The translations under genes were made by a program, and so were the position numbers. 64,000 bases of DNA, taken from Pseudo-nitzschia pungens. Its lineage: Eukaryota; Bacillariophyta; Bacillariophyceae; Bacillariales; Bacillariaceae. The notes beneath the pieces are model-generated. The model was not told where the DNA came from. It ran no database searches and saw nothing but the letters and a program-made list of their open reading frames with translations. The stretch lies in NCBI GenBank assembly GCA_037355855.1, contig CM074767.1:1860001-1924000 (forward strand), given 5' to 3'. Positions 1 to 9,920 of the stretch are shown here, in pieces. The number at the start of each line of letters is the position of its first letter. The first letter of the stretch is position 1.

Positions 1-426
1 TGCAATGCAGTCCCAATTCCATTCCAACTCCTAATCCTACCTGGTAGGTCAAGGCTACACCCTGCCTACGTATAGCACTACGGCACATGGTACATACCAA
101 AAAGCATGGGAACAAACTACGAGTAAACTCGTAACAACTAGAAGTACCCTTAGGCTCTATTTCATACGAAATACAAAGTACGAAGTAAGATTAACCTTAC
201 TTTTCACCACCAGCCAGAAGAAGATTGTTGCGTCTCTACCAGAAGATTGTCGCATCTCCAGCTCCACCATGGTCGATTGTCAATTTCGGTTGTATTTCTT
301 AGTGGTTGTTTAGATTTGCTTTTGCAGAGTTGCAAAGATAGAAATAATGAATTAGAGTTGCTCCAGTTTGCTCCACCAGTTTGCTCCAGTTTATTTGTAA
401 TGCTGGGTTTTTCCTAATAATACAGT
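1..426. other. transposon-derived non-coding sequence at left edge
   Basis: No gene is visible. Positions about 230-400 are recognisably similar to the central spacer of the complete two-gene transposon (about 11,090-11,240). Both have gattgtcg/ccaccatggtcgat words, then a tgtatttcttagtgg stretch, an agttgcaaa...gaaataatgaatta stretch and a run of ctccagtttg words. This makes the left edge the middle of an older relative whose transposase half would lie before position 1. The similarity was read by eye, without an alignment score. Confidence 0.5.
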
Positions 427-923
427 TTATTTCTTGTCTTCTTCCTGCTGGCGCTTGCGCCTCTTGTACCACCGGACCATGTTGGAAGTGATCTTCTCAG
501 GGGATTGCCCTTTCTGATTGAGGTTTACGACCCGCTCTTTGATTTCATTCAACAATTCACTGTTCTTTCTGGAGGAGAGGTTCCCAGCAATCAGGTCCAG
601 GACGTCTGCAGAAGACGGACTGGTGTCTTCTTCATCAGCCCCGACACATGCACAACCCCGGACAGCTTTGATTGCTGCTGGTGTCCCCTCCAGTTTTGCT
701 GCTGCTGCTACTGCTGCTGCTACTGGTGGGGGTACGGTTGGAACCGGTGGAGTAGTCAACAATTGCCTTGTGTTCTGTTTTGATTCTCCAGTCTCTCCAT
801 TGATTGTGATTGGCTGGAGAGCAGATGTTCTGTTGAAGTCTTCCGGTGTTTCTTTTGGTACACCAGGGGTTTCTTCTTTCTGGAGCCGTTGAAGAGGAAA
901 CAGCTCTCATCCATCCCCGGAGC

Positions 924-1251
924 TGTTACAGTCTAGAGTAGAAATACACGATAGGAGTATTTTAAAGATGAAAGGTTAATAAATTGTGTTATAAAAGAGA
1001 ATGGTTGAATACTTTACGAGATGGGAATGATTCCTTGAGTATGGAATGAATGATCGAACAATGATATTATTGTTCGTCGGGCATAATATCAATAATTGGT
1101 GAGTCATGGGAATCTTTGTTTGAATTGTATGTATATTCCTGTACGTTGAATATTCAGTATATGTACATGAATATCATACATATTGGAGTATATGCGGGAT
1201 TCAATAATCATTTAGCGCCTCTCGTAGGGGTACCTACGTCAGCCCGTAACA
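924..1251 (-). repeat. 3' LTR
   Basis: This is a 328-bp copy of the LTR, TGTTAC...GTAACA. It matches 3715..4042 apart from A/G at position 930 against 3721. It lies downstream of gag in the element's own direction. Confidence 0.9.
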
Positions 1252-2376
1252 TAGTTCCCCAATGATTAGGTGAATTTTGCATGTGGTTCAATAGAATAAG
1301 TTCGGAGTTGAGTAGTATCGATGGAAAAGAGATATGCTTGTTCGGAGAACCGGTTGAAGATGATATATGCCATTTGAAATATTTCGAAGATATATGGTAA
1401 TGTAGATTGAAGTGGGATTGAAGAAGGTTCTTTGTGATACTAAAAAAATCGAAGATTTGTTTCTTGTTCTTGAGAGGGGTCATAATGACATGCTAAAAAT
1501 AGCAAAAAGAGTCGAAGAAAATTCTTTTCCTCCCCCAACTGTGATGGACCTCCCCTTGGGTAGTGGAGCTGATTATATAAATTCGGTTGATTTGAAATCG
1601 ATTGAAATCAGTTGCTCTTGGTAGGCATAAAAACACCTCCTGTAATAGGAATCGGAGTAAGGTAGGTGAAAAGCCGAGCATTGGATGGTTGTTATCGTTG
1701 TTCAAAGCCGGAGCGTTGAATTGTTGCGTGCCGTATCTGCGATTTGTTAAAGCAGAGAAGGGACGCATTGTTAGTTTCATAGTGAATTGATATGGAAATT
1801 CAGTTGCGATTTGCCGGATACTTTGCCGGTCTTTATTTGGGTGTGTTTGCAGCAGTTTACTGGAATTTCAGATTTTGTAACTCCAGAGCACCTCTGTGGG
1901 TGTAGAATATAATTTTTGTGGGAGTGCCTTTTATTTTTGGAGCTCCCTGTGGACTATTTGTTTGTCCGGAACAAGGTTGGCCTTGTTATTGCTGCTGCTG
2001 TACCCTTATCGACATCGATATATAATCGATTCGATTGTTTTGAGATTCGTTTGGCATAAGCGTCTGTACCCTTTGCAATTAGTTCGCGTCCGAACCTTGC
2101 GTTTATATTGATTTGTCATTGAATCTGTTTATTGTTTTTATTTATTTGGTTGATTGTTGTTGCCGTCACTGTGGATCGGTCTTGAGCACTTGTATTTAGG
2201 TCGAACATTTTATTTGTTGCAACAGGGCTCATCTCTGTAGGTTCCTTCCTCTCTTTTTGGGGAGTTTTCCTCCATGCGTCTTCCCAGTCAGCAGGGCTGA
2301 GCTGGCATTCAGTTCCAGGGGAGCTGAAGGCACGGTGCTGGATACTGTGATCCTGATATTGTTGTTGTTCGAGTGG

Positions 2377-3444
2377 CTATGGTTGCCATTGGAGATTGCC
2401 ATCAAAGTCTCTCTTGACACGTCCTCCATGTTGCATGCAATAGGATTCAATCGCTTGCTTTACATGGGCTTGGAGGGATTCCGTTGAAGCAGCAGTGCGT
2501 TCAGTTTCATTGCTAGGAGTCGTAGCAGTGCTGTTGTCGCTGCAATTGCTCTTATTTCTTTTGGAATATCTGTTCTTTGGACACTCAGACCAATCGTGGT
2601 CGTGTCCCGGAATTCTGCAGGGATTGTTATATTTTCTTTTGCCACCGGCTGGCTCCTGCTCTTTCTCTTCTTCGGATTCAGCGTTGCTGTCACTGCTATC
2701 AGAGCTGTTGCTGTCGATGCTGTCAGCGTCCGAATCAGAGCTGTTGTTATTGCTGTCAATGCTTTCAGCGTCGGAATTAGCGTTGGACGTCTGTCTTTTG
2801 CGTTGGCGTTCTAAGCAGCTCATGTGGTCGACGATGAATTGTACAGTGGTATCTTCTTGTATTCCTTGGTGGATTAGACCATAGCTGTTGATCCATTTGC
2901 TTGGGAAGCTATGTAGCAGAATGGTCTTGGCTTCTGTTGGTGATAGGTCAGTTCCATGTCCTTGGAGTCTTTTGGTATATTTGAAGAGGATTAGCATTCG
3001 GTCTGCATGGTCTTTACAAGAGACGTTGCTTGGTTTCTTCAACGTTCGAAGGTATGTATGCATGATGTCTTTTGCATCTATTGCGTTGCAATAGTCTTGC
3101 TCGATAAAGTCACTAATTGCTTGGTTGTATCCATTGAGCGTTAATGGATATCGACGTTGGTTTCTTGTTAAGTCTGTCCATTTTGTTTGAGCGTCAACAG
3201 AGAGAGATCGATTGAAGTGCGGGATGTATGTGTTGACTGGTAGACTTAGAAGCTTTGCGGCGTTCCTGAAGGCTTCTTCCACGAATAGGAATTCTTCTAG
3301 ACCTCCTTTGTTGGTGAATAGAGGGATCTTCATGCTGTCTTGTCGTCCATTGGCATGTGTAATGGAGAGCTTGGTGAGTTTTGGTTTGTTCCTCTTGAAG
3401 GAAGGGATGTAATTGATTGGAGGATCTCTATAAAGTCCTGCCAT
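2377..3444 (-). CDS. retrotransposon Gag-like nucleocapsid protein
   Basis: 355 aa, starting at an ATG in a good context just inside the leader. In LTR elements Gag forms the cytoplasmic particle and packages element RNA. The N-terminal two thirds are mixed helical sequence with W-T-D-L and F-I-E-Q-D-Y-type words as seen in diatom Gag-like proteins. Residues about 220-262 are an Asp/Ser/Asn-rich acidic stretch. A single knuckle-like motif follows with C276, H281, H283 and C288 (C-x4-H-x-H-x4-C), a variant of the retroviral CCHC knuckle that I associate with diatom copia-like elements. A Lys/Arg-rich region comes next, then a hydrophilic tail. The gene is intact and is the only gene of its element. 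Assignment rests on context and the knuckle, not on a database match. Confidence 0.75.
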   Translation of the reverse strand: MAGLYRDPPINYIPSFKRNKPKLTKLSITHANGRQDSMKIPLFTNKGGLEEFLFVEEAFRNAAKLLSLPVNTYIPHFNRSLSVDAQTKWTDLTRNQRRYPLTLNGYNQAISDFIEQDYCNAIDAKDIMHTYLRTLKKPSNVSCKDHADRMLILFKYTKRLQGHGTDLSPTEAKTILLHSFPSKWINSYGLIHQGIQEDTTVQFIVDHMSCLERQRKRQTSNANSDAESIDSNNNSSDSDADSIDSNSSDSSDSNAESEEEKEQEPAGGKRKYNNPCRIPGHDHDWSECPKNRYSKRNKSNCSDNSTATTPSNETERTAASTESLQAHVKQAIESYCMQHGGRVKRDFDGNLQWQP

Positions 3445-3714
3445 GGTTTCGAAGCGTTCGATTGGATCAATCGATCGGAAATCTGAATGACTTTCTTTCG
3501 GAGCGTTCGATCGGTTCGATGTTCGATCGATTCGTAGATTTCGATCGATCGGCTTTTCGTAGTTCTTGCTTCGATCGGTTCTTTCGGAGGTTGCGATTGT
3601 AGGATTCTGCTTGTCAGGGTATCGATGTATCCCTGTTGTTTAGGATAAAGGTTGTTTTGGATTCAGTACTGAGTTGGTTCTGTTTCTACTTTAAAGCACA
3701 AACAGTAATTACTG

Positions 3715-4042
3715 TGTTACGGTCTAGAGTAGAAATACACGATAGGAGTATTTTAAAGATGAAAGGTTAATAAATTGTGTTATAAAAGAGAATGGTTGAA
3801 TACTTTACGAGATGGGAATGATTCCTTGAGTATGGAATGAATGATCGAACAATGATATTATTGTTCGTCGGGCATAATATCAATAATTGGTGAGTCATGG
3901 GAATCTTTGTTTGAATTGTATGTATATTCCTGTACGTTGAATATTCAGTATATGTACATGAATATCATACATATTGGAGTATATGCGGGATTCAATAATC
4001 ATTTAGCGCCTCTCGTAGGGGTACCTACGTCAGCCCGTAACA
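3715..4042 (-). repeat. 5' LTR
   Basis: This is the second 328-bp copy of the LTR. It is upstream of gag in the element's direction and therefore the presumed promoter copy. The primer-binding region immediately inside it (3714 downward on the minus strand) reads CAGTAATTACTGTTTG and does not begin with the usual TGG of a tRNA 3'-end primer site. Confidence 0.9.
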
Positions 4043-4852
4043 GGAGCTCCCTCCATAAGTCTATTTTGGTGGTGTCTGGAGTGTTCAGCAGGAGCACATC
4101 CCTTCTGTTTGGTGCAAAGTTGTCCGATAGTCTTCCCATTGATGGAAGTCTTCTTCATTTGACCGGCAGCTGCTTTGATCTTCTTTTGGAATCGGGCAGA
4201 GGCAAGATGGGGATTGCTGACGATGGAGTACAGGGAGTTGGTACAGGCATTTTGGGAGATCTCTTTCTTGGGAGCTGTTGGATTAGGATCGAAACTCTTC
4301 TCGATGAGACTCTTCTACTGTCTCGTGTACTTACCCGACAAAATCTTGCATTGTTTGGGGTGCATCTTTCTCTGGTTTCTTCTCCAATGGATCCAGATCA
4401 CGGGCAACCGTGTTCCTGGTTGATTCTGTAAAGAGAAGCTTGCAATTACAGTGGCAAATGTGACAACTACAGAAGTCTCCGTCCTCGCTTACGAAAATCC
4501 TACCTAGATTCTTGTAAGACCTGCATCTGATACAGTTCCCACCGGTATCTTGCATCATACAGTGCATCTTGAAGCAGTAACATGCAAGCGTTCTCTCCTT
4601 CATCTTGCCTTGACATGGTCTAGTCTTGGTTTTCTGGACAGCAACAGACAGAGCGCTATACTGGGTCATTCGCCACTGGTAATCTTGCTCTCATCATCGG
4701 AGAGATTAGAGACACCAGGGCTGTCAGAAAGAGAGTATTCAAATTTGGTTGGGCTAGCCGTGGTTTCAGGTGATTTTTTGTTCAAATTTGATCAATCGAT
4801 TGTTGTAAATTGTTGAGAGTCCATCAAAAACAACGCACATGGAAATTTTTTA

Positions 4853-5346
4853 CTTCCTCCATTCCGAAATAAGTGTGCGCTTCTCACATAATACAAGCTT
4901 GTGTATCGATCAATTTTCAACCAATTCAAATGGTTCTTTTGGGGTTAAACTCTCTTCAACTAAGTCCTTATGCCTGGTTAGACACTGATAGGCTCACGCT
5001 ATTGGTCTACCTTTCATTAGGACTAGGGTTCCACCTGGCATTTGAACCTCTAGGAAGGTTCTTTGGAAAGCTGAGACACTAAACTTTTGTCTTGCAATAG
5101 GTGATAGAAACAAGAAGAGAGTTCTTGTCTTCCGTTTTTATCGTCCAAAGATAGCCTATTTTTCGTGTCGATTAATTAATTAAATTTAATTAATTCTCGT
5201 ATTTTGCGTGATAACACTAGTTATTTTTGTTGCGCACCTATTTTGATGTTTGTGGCACAACTTCTACACGTTTTCTACACAAAGGAACAGTTAATTGGGA
5301 ACGCACACGTTTGGGTCATCGCACAGTTATTTCGGAACGGAGGAAG
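4853..5346. mobile_element. 494-bp Stowaway-like MITE
   Basis: The left end CTTCCTCCATTCCGAAATAA is matched in inverse orientation at the right end (CTTCCTCCGTTCCGAAATAA), and the match continues to about 27 bp with two mismatches. TA dinucleotides flank both ends (4851-4852 and 5347-5348), the duplication expected of Tc1/mariner movement. The end closely resembles the plant Stowaway consensus CTCCCTCCGTTCC. The interior has no convincing gene and includes an AT palindrome (about 5170-5195). It borders the decayed Cys-rich pseudogene. Confidence 0.8.
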
Positions 5347-5348
5347 TA

Positions 5349-5649
5349 CGGTAATAAGTAAGTTATTTGCGTTACCGTTAGAAGAATTGTTTTACGGAGA
5401 CCTCATTCAGCATACGGTAAGGCTATTATTTCTACGAAACATCCAAAATATCGGCATTCTTTTTTTTTTTTTTGAATCTTCCCCTTGACAGTACAGTCGT
5501 TCGTTCACCCCTATTTTTAGTTCAACATGCGAAAACGTAAAATAGGCTTCCCGAGAAAAAATGAGACATACGGCACATTATTCGTACTGAGCGGTTGGTA
5601 AGATTTACCTCCTTTTGAGAGCTCTACGATACTACGTAATTCTTATCCC
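5349..5649. other. AT-rich spacer with a transposon-end remnant
   Basis: No gene is seen. A poly-T run lies at about 5460-5472. At 5630..5647 the sequence TACTACGTAATTCTTATC is identical to the left end of the large transposon at 9541, which suggests a residual terminal repeat of that family lying against the piggyBac insertion site. Confidence 0.4.
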
Positions 5650-5653
5650 TTAA

Positions 5654-8600
5654 TCGGATTGAAATTATACGGGAATCGCCGTAAAAAAAAAACTCATTTT
5701 TTCACGCACCCGGTGACCAAATCGTCAACCGAGTTCTGTCTTCTAGAGACAATAAAAGCACCTCTATCTGCAATAAAGTAACAAACAACCACCAATACTT
5801 GTAGTCAATAACATAGATATGGGTTTTTTATTATTTACTTGGGGAATTTTGATAAATTTTAGTGGATTTCGGCTGATTTTTGTACATCGGGCCCGTGATT
5901 CGACGTGATTTTCGCACCATTCGTCCTCCACCATTCGGCCGCCCGAGCCCTGAATACTCCAAATAAAGACACAAGAACACTTTGAAAGGCCCTGCAAACA
6001 CCAAGGGGTGATGAATTTGTATCAGTACTTGCCGTCGTCAAGGCACAGGCCAAACAGGAGTGCGAACGACCGAATCGAATGAACCGAATCGAACAACCGA
6101 ATCGAACAACCGAATCGAATCGGAATACAAGCAGCAGCAACAACAGCAGCAAGACGCTCCCCAGCAAGCATTAGGCCTACTTCATCTTCAGCTTCTTTCT
6201 ACTTCTTGCTGCTTTTTCTTCCAAGCCGCGCTTCATCCTTTTCTTTAGAGCCAGGATATCGCCCGACCGATGAAATGTTCCATAGCAATCAATGCAAAGA
6301 TGGACATTGCATGTTACACATCTCATTAACTCCCCCTCTTTTCTTAGTCCAAGCCAACCATGCAAAGCACATTTGGTGTTCCTCACTGCTTTAGAAGGAT
6401 AGTGATCCAAATTCTTGTCCAACCTACAACTCAGAGCACCATTGTCTGCAAGCGTCTTGTCAGTTACTCTAGCTGAATTCTTCTTACTGTCGAACGAGGA
6501 ATTGCTTGAAGGTTCAGTCAAAGGCGATACAGGACCATCTTGTTCAGCAGCACCACAGGATGAAACATGAAACATCCTGGCTTCAGCTTCACATGAAACA
6601 GTCTCAGGGTCTACCCAGTACTCTCCAACTGCTCTCCTGAAGTCATACTGGGATGCAAATCTGGGCGTCACTCCTTCTTCTTTACAGACCTTCAGGTACA
6701 GCTTGTAGGCATTTGTAAGGAGTACTCCTACACCCCAAAACATAACAGACCACCACCACTTCCTGTTACGTACCCAGCGGTCCAATCTGTACACACCGCG
6801 GAGCTGATCAGCAATATCGACGTCGCCCATACCATTGTTGTATGTATCTAACTGATTAAGACGGAGGAATTTCAGCTTTTCTTTCGAATCGGTATCCACG
6901 TTGTAGACGATCTTCTGCTTCTCCACCCATTCAATCTTACTAGTGACCATACTCAAGTAGTGTACTGGCTTGGTGTCGTAGACACTAGAAGCAATAAGAA
7001 AGGAACAGGCGGGATCCCCTTCAAGAACAGCAGCCTTCACAGTACCACGGGCAGCTCGCTCTTCGCGGATATTCTTGAGCTCTTGTTGAAAGACGCAATC
7101 AGGGATGCCACGATTTGCCTTACGGGCAACTCCATGACAAAGGACTCGCTTTGAATGCAGAAACGCCGCCTTGCAGAATAGTACTGAGTTGTACAGGTTG
7201 TCCATTCCCACATGGTGGTGCTCGTCCTTCAAGGAATCAAATAGGGCCATCGTACGGGCATGCAGCGGAGAGAGCTTCCAGTTCAAGTACTTTTTAGGTG
7301 CAGGATCATTCCTCATGTAGACTTGGTAGCAGTATCCATCATCGCAGAGGGCATCAGCTTGAAATCCGTCACCTTCCTTCTTGTACGTGATCCGTCGCTT
7401 GTCTTGGTGGACACCTTTGAACCGCATGGTCATTTCATCCACCGCAATTTGACGAGCCAACATCCACGCCTGGGGGGAACGCCAGTTAATCCACTGGATT
7501 AAAGGTCGTATCTTCCAATTTGGAAACGTCCTACGAGAAGGAACTTCCTTACGAGGATCTTGGCAAGAAAGAAACGCCTTGAAGTGTTTGTGGCGGCGCT
7601 GTGGATTCCTTGAACTCTTACACAAGCCGTTGTAGATGAAATCATTCCCTGCAAGTCTGTCATTCCTCGTAGAGCGAAGCTTGTATTCAACACGAGCCGT
7701 AGGAGCAAGTCCATGCAGTACATAAAGTCCAAAGAACCGGCGCAGCTCCGTCAATTCAAATGGCTTGAAGTCCTGGTACACCTGCTCTCCAGCTCCTGCA
7801 AGCGACGCCTTGAGGTTTGTCCACTGCCGAATTTTCTCAAAGCTGAAGTGATTACTGTCCTTTGCATCGTTGCTTAGCGGAAGGAATACCTCAGCAAAGT
7901 CCCATGGTAGCGACTCAGCAGCAGATAGACCGTACTTCTCCTTGAATCCTGGATCGACGCAGCCTTCCTCCCTGGGAGCACTGTTAGTGAGTGGCTTGCC
8001 ATCAGCGTCCCTCCGCAACTTGCCGCGGCGATCGAACTCGTAGGTTGTACAAACTCCCTTGAACACAGGAATATCAAAGAGCTCTGCATAGTTGTACTTC
8101 TTTGGGGGGGGAGCAACCCTTGCATCAACTTCTGGCACAGTTGGAGCCCTTGCAATTGTAAAGGATGGATTCGCTGGTTCAGTGACCGCTGTGGCGTCTG
8201 GGTGGAGGACTCGCCAGTACACAGTATCAGGGAACAGACGCAGCATCGCCGACGAGTTCTTGTTGTTCTTTGTTGCTGCTGCTGTCGTGGTGGGGCGTCC
8301 GATCCGTGGCTTCTTGCTTGCTCTTGCTTCCTCCAGCGTATTGAATCGACGTTCCTTCCGGTCTATTGCCTTCTTCAACCGGTCGACAAGATCAGTCTTC
8401 TTTCCAGATGTTGATTGGCATCTGAGCTTCAGCTCTTCCTTGATCCATGTCACTGTTTTGGTTTGTAAATCGATATTTTCTTCCACCACCACCACTTCTG
8501 CTGCTGCGTCCGCTTCTGCTGCAGCGTCCGCTTCTGCTGCTGCGTCCGCTGCTCTGTTTGGTGGTTCGGCGTCTCCAATATTGTAGTCTTCTCCTCCTGC

Positions 8601-9224
8601 TTCCTTGTATTGATCTCCCTCAGCAATTATTGCATCAAAAAAGGGGCCTTTTGCCCCATCACTGTCATAGCCATCCTGGAATTTTTGAGCTCTCTTCACA
8701 AGCTTGCTGAGGTCCTGGAGCCTTGGGCTATTAGCAGGACGGCTTTCGCTGCTGTCTTGGGTCTCTTGAGTACCATCTGGGCTCTCTGTGGAGCAATCCT
8801 CCATGTTTACGGCATTTTCGGACATGATGGAACGATACCGAATTACAAAATCAGTCCGTATCTCCTCAGTTTATGGAGGAATTGAGCCGCAAATGGCTCG
8901 AATTGTAGCCCTTGAGTAGACGGAGAGAATGGTGTCCTCGGATCCGTAATTGGTGGCCAGGAAGTGCCTCGTTTAAATTAATTCCCATGGTGATATGAAT
9001 ATTTGAGTTTTTACGGCTATTGCCAAAATAGTGATTAGCGCGCTGCTGCTGCTGCTCGTAGAGCACCCAATATTGGGAGTTCGGACCCCTGACAAAGTGT
9101 TTTCTAGACCAAAATTTTATGCTGAATAAGAATATAACATCAGATTAAATATTGGAGAGAGTTAAGACTTTCTTTTGAACCCCTGAAATATGGGTTGAAA
9201 TACGGCTGTGGCCGTAGGATCCGA
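5654..9224 (-). mobile_element. piggyBac-family DNA transposon (ends tentative)
   Basis: A complete piggyBac transposase gene is flanked by TTAA at 5650..5653 and 9225..9228, the target tetranucleotide of this family. The first bases inside both ends, read inward, are TCGGAT, so the terminal repeat is short. The extended words ATCCCTTAATCGGAT (left) and its complement (right) also match just outside. Ends were placed by eye. An unusually short terminal repeat is the main doubt. The 5' flank of the gene (8826..9224) and the 3' flank (5654..6176, with a cgaatcgaac-type repeat at about 6065-6125) carry no other gene. Confidence 0.5.
6177..8825 (-). CDS. piggyBac-type transposase with SAP domain
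   Basis: 882 aa, full length, no internal stops. It cuts and pastes its element at TTAA sites in the nucleus. Order of parts: acidic N-terminus; an Ala/Asp/Glu microsatellite stretch (about 92-116); a SAP-like DNA-binding helix pair (about 119-157, with W-I-K-E-E-L-K-L and K-T-D-L-V-D-R-L); a basic linker; then the DDE_Tnp_1_7 core (about 310-720). The catalytic aspartates are visible as D463 in A-V-D-E-M, D542 in G-M-D-N-L-Y and D668/D670 in M-G-D-V-D-I-A-D-Q. A W-W-W motif follows that is typical of the insertion domain. The C-terminus has a Cys-rich zinc-binding tail with C-x2-C pairs (C-V-T-C-N-V-H-L-C-I-D-C). With intact catalytic residues and tail this copy could be active. The SAP domain is an addition to the textbook piggyBac layout. 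Confidence 0.92.
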   Translation of the reverse strand: MSENAVNMEDCSTESPDGTQETQDSSESRPANSPRLQDLSKLVKRAQKFQDGYDSDGAKGPFFDAIIAEGDQYKEAGGEDYNIGDAEPPNRAADAAAEADAAAEADAAAEVVVVEENIDLQTKTVTWIKEELKLRCQSTSGKKTDLVDRLKKAIDRKERRFNTLEEARASKKPRIGRPTTTAAATKNNKNSSAMLRLFPDTVYWRVLHPDATAVTEPANPSFTIARAPTVPEVDARVAPPPKKYNYAELFDIPVFKGVCTTYEFDRRGKLRRDADGKPLTNSAPREEGCVDPGFKEKYGLSAAESLPWDFAEVFLPLSNDAKDSNHFSFEKIRQWTNLKASLAGAGEQVYQDFKPFELTELRRFFGLYVLHGLAPTARVEYKLRSTRNDRLAGNDFIYNGLCKSSRNPQRRHKHFKAFLSCQDPRKEVPSRRTFPNWKIRPLIQWINWRSPQAWMLARQIAVDEMTMRFKGVHQDKRRITYKKEGDGFQADALCDDGYCYQVYMRNDPAPKKYLNWKLSPLHARTMALFDSLKDEHHHVGMDNLYNSVLFCKAAFLHSKRVLCHGVARKANRGIPDCVFQQELKNIREERAARGTVKAAVLEGDPACSFLIASSVYDTKPVHYLSMVTSKIEWVEKQKIVYNVDTDSKEKLKFLRLNQLDTYNNGMGDVDIADQLRGVYRLDRWVRNRKWWWSVMFWGVGVLLTNAYKLYLKVCKEEGVTPRFASQYDFRRAVGEYWVDPETVSCEAEARMFHVSSCGAAEQDGPVSPLTEPSSNSSFDSKKNSARVTDKTLADNGALSCRLDKNLDHYPSKAVRNTKCALHGWLGLRKEGELMRCVTCNVHLCIDCYGTFHRSGDILALKKRMKRGLEEKAARSRKKLKMK

Positions 9225-9361
9225 TTAAGGGATTAGCTGTCCCCTCCGCGATTTTAATGAAAGAGAAAATACTATGAATAAGGTTACTTGTACCGGTACA
9301 GTAATCTTACCGTAAACAAGAACGATATTACGGTGAAGGTAAACCCTCACCGTAAATCTTA

Positions 9362-9452
9362 CTACAGAATTCCTATCAGCTGTCCCCGGGTTTCAGTAGA
9401 AATTAGTAGTCTGGGACGTTGAACCCGGGGACAGCTGATAAGAACTTTGTAG
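9362..9452. mobile_element. 91-bp MITE, copy 1
   Basis: The left end is CTACAGAATTCCTATCAGCTG. The right end, read inward, is CTACAAAGTTCTTATCAGCTG. It is flanked by TA on both sides (9360-9361, 9453-9454). Both ends continue as GTCCCCGGG. The first 20 bp match the ends of the large transposon that starts 90 bp further on, so its transposase is the likely mover. Confidence 0.8.
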
Positions 9453-9542
9453 TAGAACAAGATCTCCCATTTTAGATAATATTTTTACAATGAAAGGACG
9501 ACGTTAGTGTGATGTACGGTACGTGACTCCCATTTCGGGATA

Positions 9543-9665
9543 CTACGTAATTCTTATCAGCTGATCCCCCCCATTTTTAATCAGATTAACTCGAGGAGTT
9601 AATGTGGAATCGACGTAAACTCAGAAAATTCTCTAGTACTCAATTTGAACGTAATTTAGTGTAGG
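9543..9665 (+). repeat. left terminal inverted repeat
   Basis: 123 bp, pairing with 14196..14318. The outer two thirds are almost identical, including TCAGATTAACTCGAGGAGTT. Divergence is concentrated near positions 9625-9650. Confidence 0.9.
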
Positions 9666-9722
9666 AACTAGTCTTCTTCTTTTTTGACACCAACACACCT
9701 CTCCTTCTCATTTCACCCCGGA

Positions 9723-9920
9723 CCATGGTGATTGCCCAAATCCTGTTGCAACAGCTCTTTTGAACCCAACTTTCTTGTCCAGAGCAACCCTTTCATCATT
9801 TTGAGGTCTAGGGCCTTTTTTCGCTGGAAAATCCACGGCAGAAAGCAATTTTTCGAACTGCTTCTTATTTCGACCGACAACGACGGGAATTCAACAATCC
9901 GACGATCCGACGATTCCACC
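9723..9920 (+). promoter_or_regulatory. subterminal inverted leader of the transposase gene
   Basis: This stretch runs from CCATGGTGATTGCCCAAATC to the transposase ATG. It is repeated in inverse orientation ahead of the other gene (13930..14103), with about the same length and high similarity. Both leaders end in a near-identical strong start context (TTCCACCATGG). Both also contain a short upstream frame beginning M-P-K-S-C-C-N-S-S-F-E-P. I infer shared promoter and 5'-leader control of the two genes. Confidence 0.6.

Larger units (their letters stand above)
919..4047 (-). mobile_element. gag-only LTR retrotransposon with 5-bp target duplication
   Basis: The element proper is 924..4042, bounded by two 328-bp direct LTRs starting TGTTAC and ending GTAACA. 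The target duplication GGAGC is present at 919..923 and 4043..4047. The interior (1252..3714) holds one convincing gene, a minus-strand Gag, so transcription would start in the LTR at 3715..4042. No protease, integrase, reverse transcriptase or RNase H frame is visible, so it is non-autonomous and would need enzymes from another copy. A TCGATCG-rich stretch (about 3450-3600) forms the presumed leader. A short GGGGA purine tract on the minus strand abuts the 3' LTR. The near-identical LTRs (one difference seen) indicate recent insertion. Confidence 0.9.
427..4816 (-). pseudogene. decayed Cys-rich transposon second gene, split by an LTR element
   Basis: This is a minus-strand relative of the Cys-rich gene at 11999..13930, in pieces. 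The upstream piece (about 4669 down to 4331) carries clustered Cys/His pairs (A-C-Y-C-F, I-R-C-R, C-S-C-H-I-C-H-C-N-C) like the CHCHQIRC and CKCPVCSCNC clusters of the complete copy. The downstream piece (762 down to 427) ends in a basic tail after S-P-E-K, as the complete copy does after S-P-D-Q. Stop codons and frame changes lie near 4331 and 770, so no full product can be made. The reading frame is open across the LTR element's target site when one copy of its 5-bp duplication is removed, so the LTR element landed in this coding sequence. The role of the family is unknown. Its upstream end is bounded by the MITE at 4853. Confidence 0.6.
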
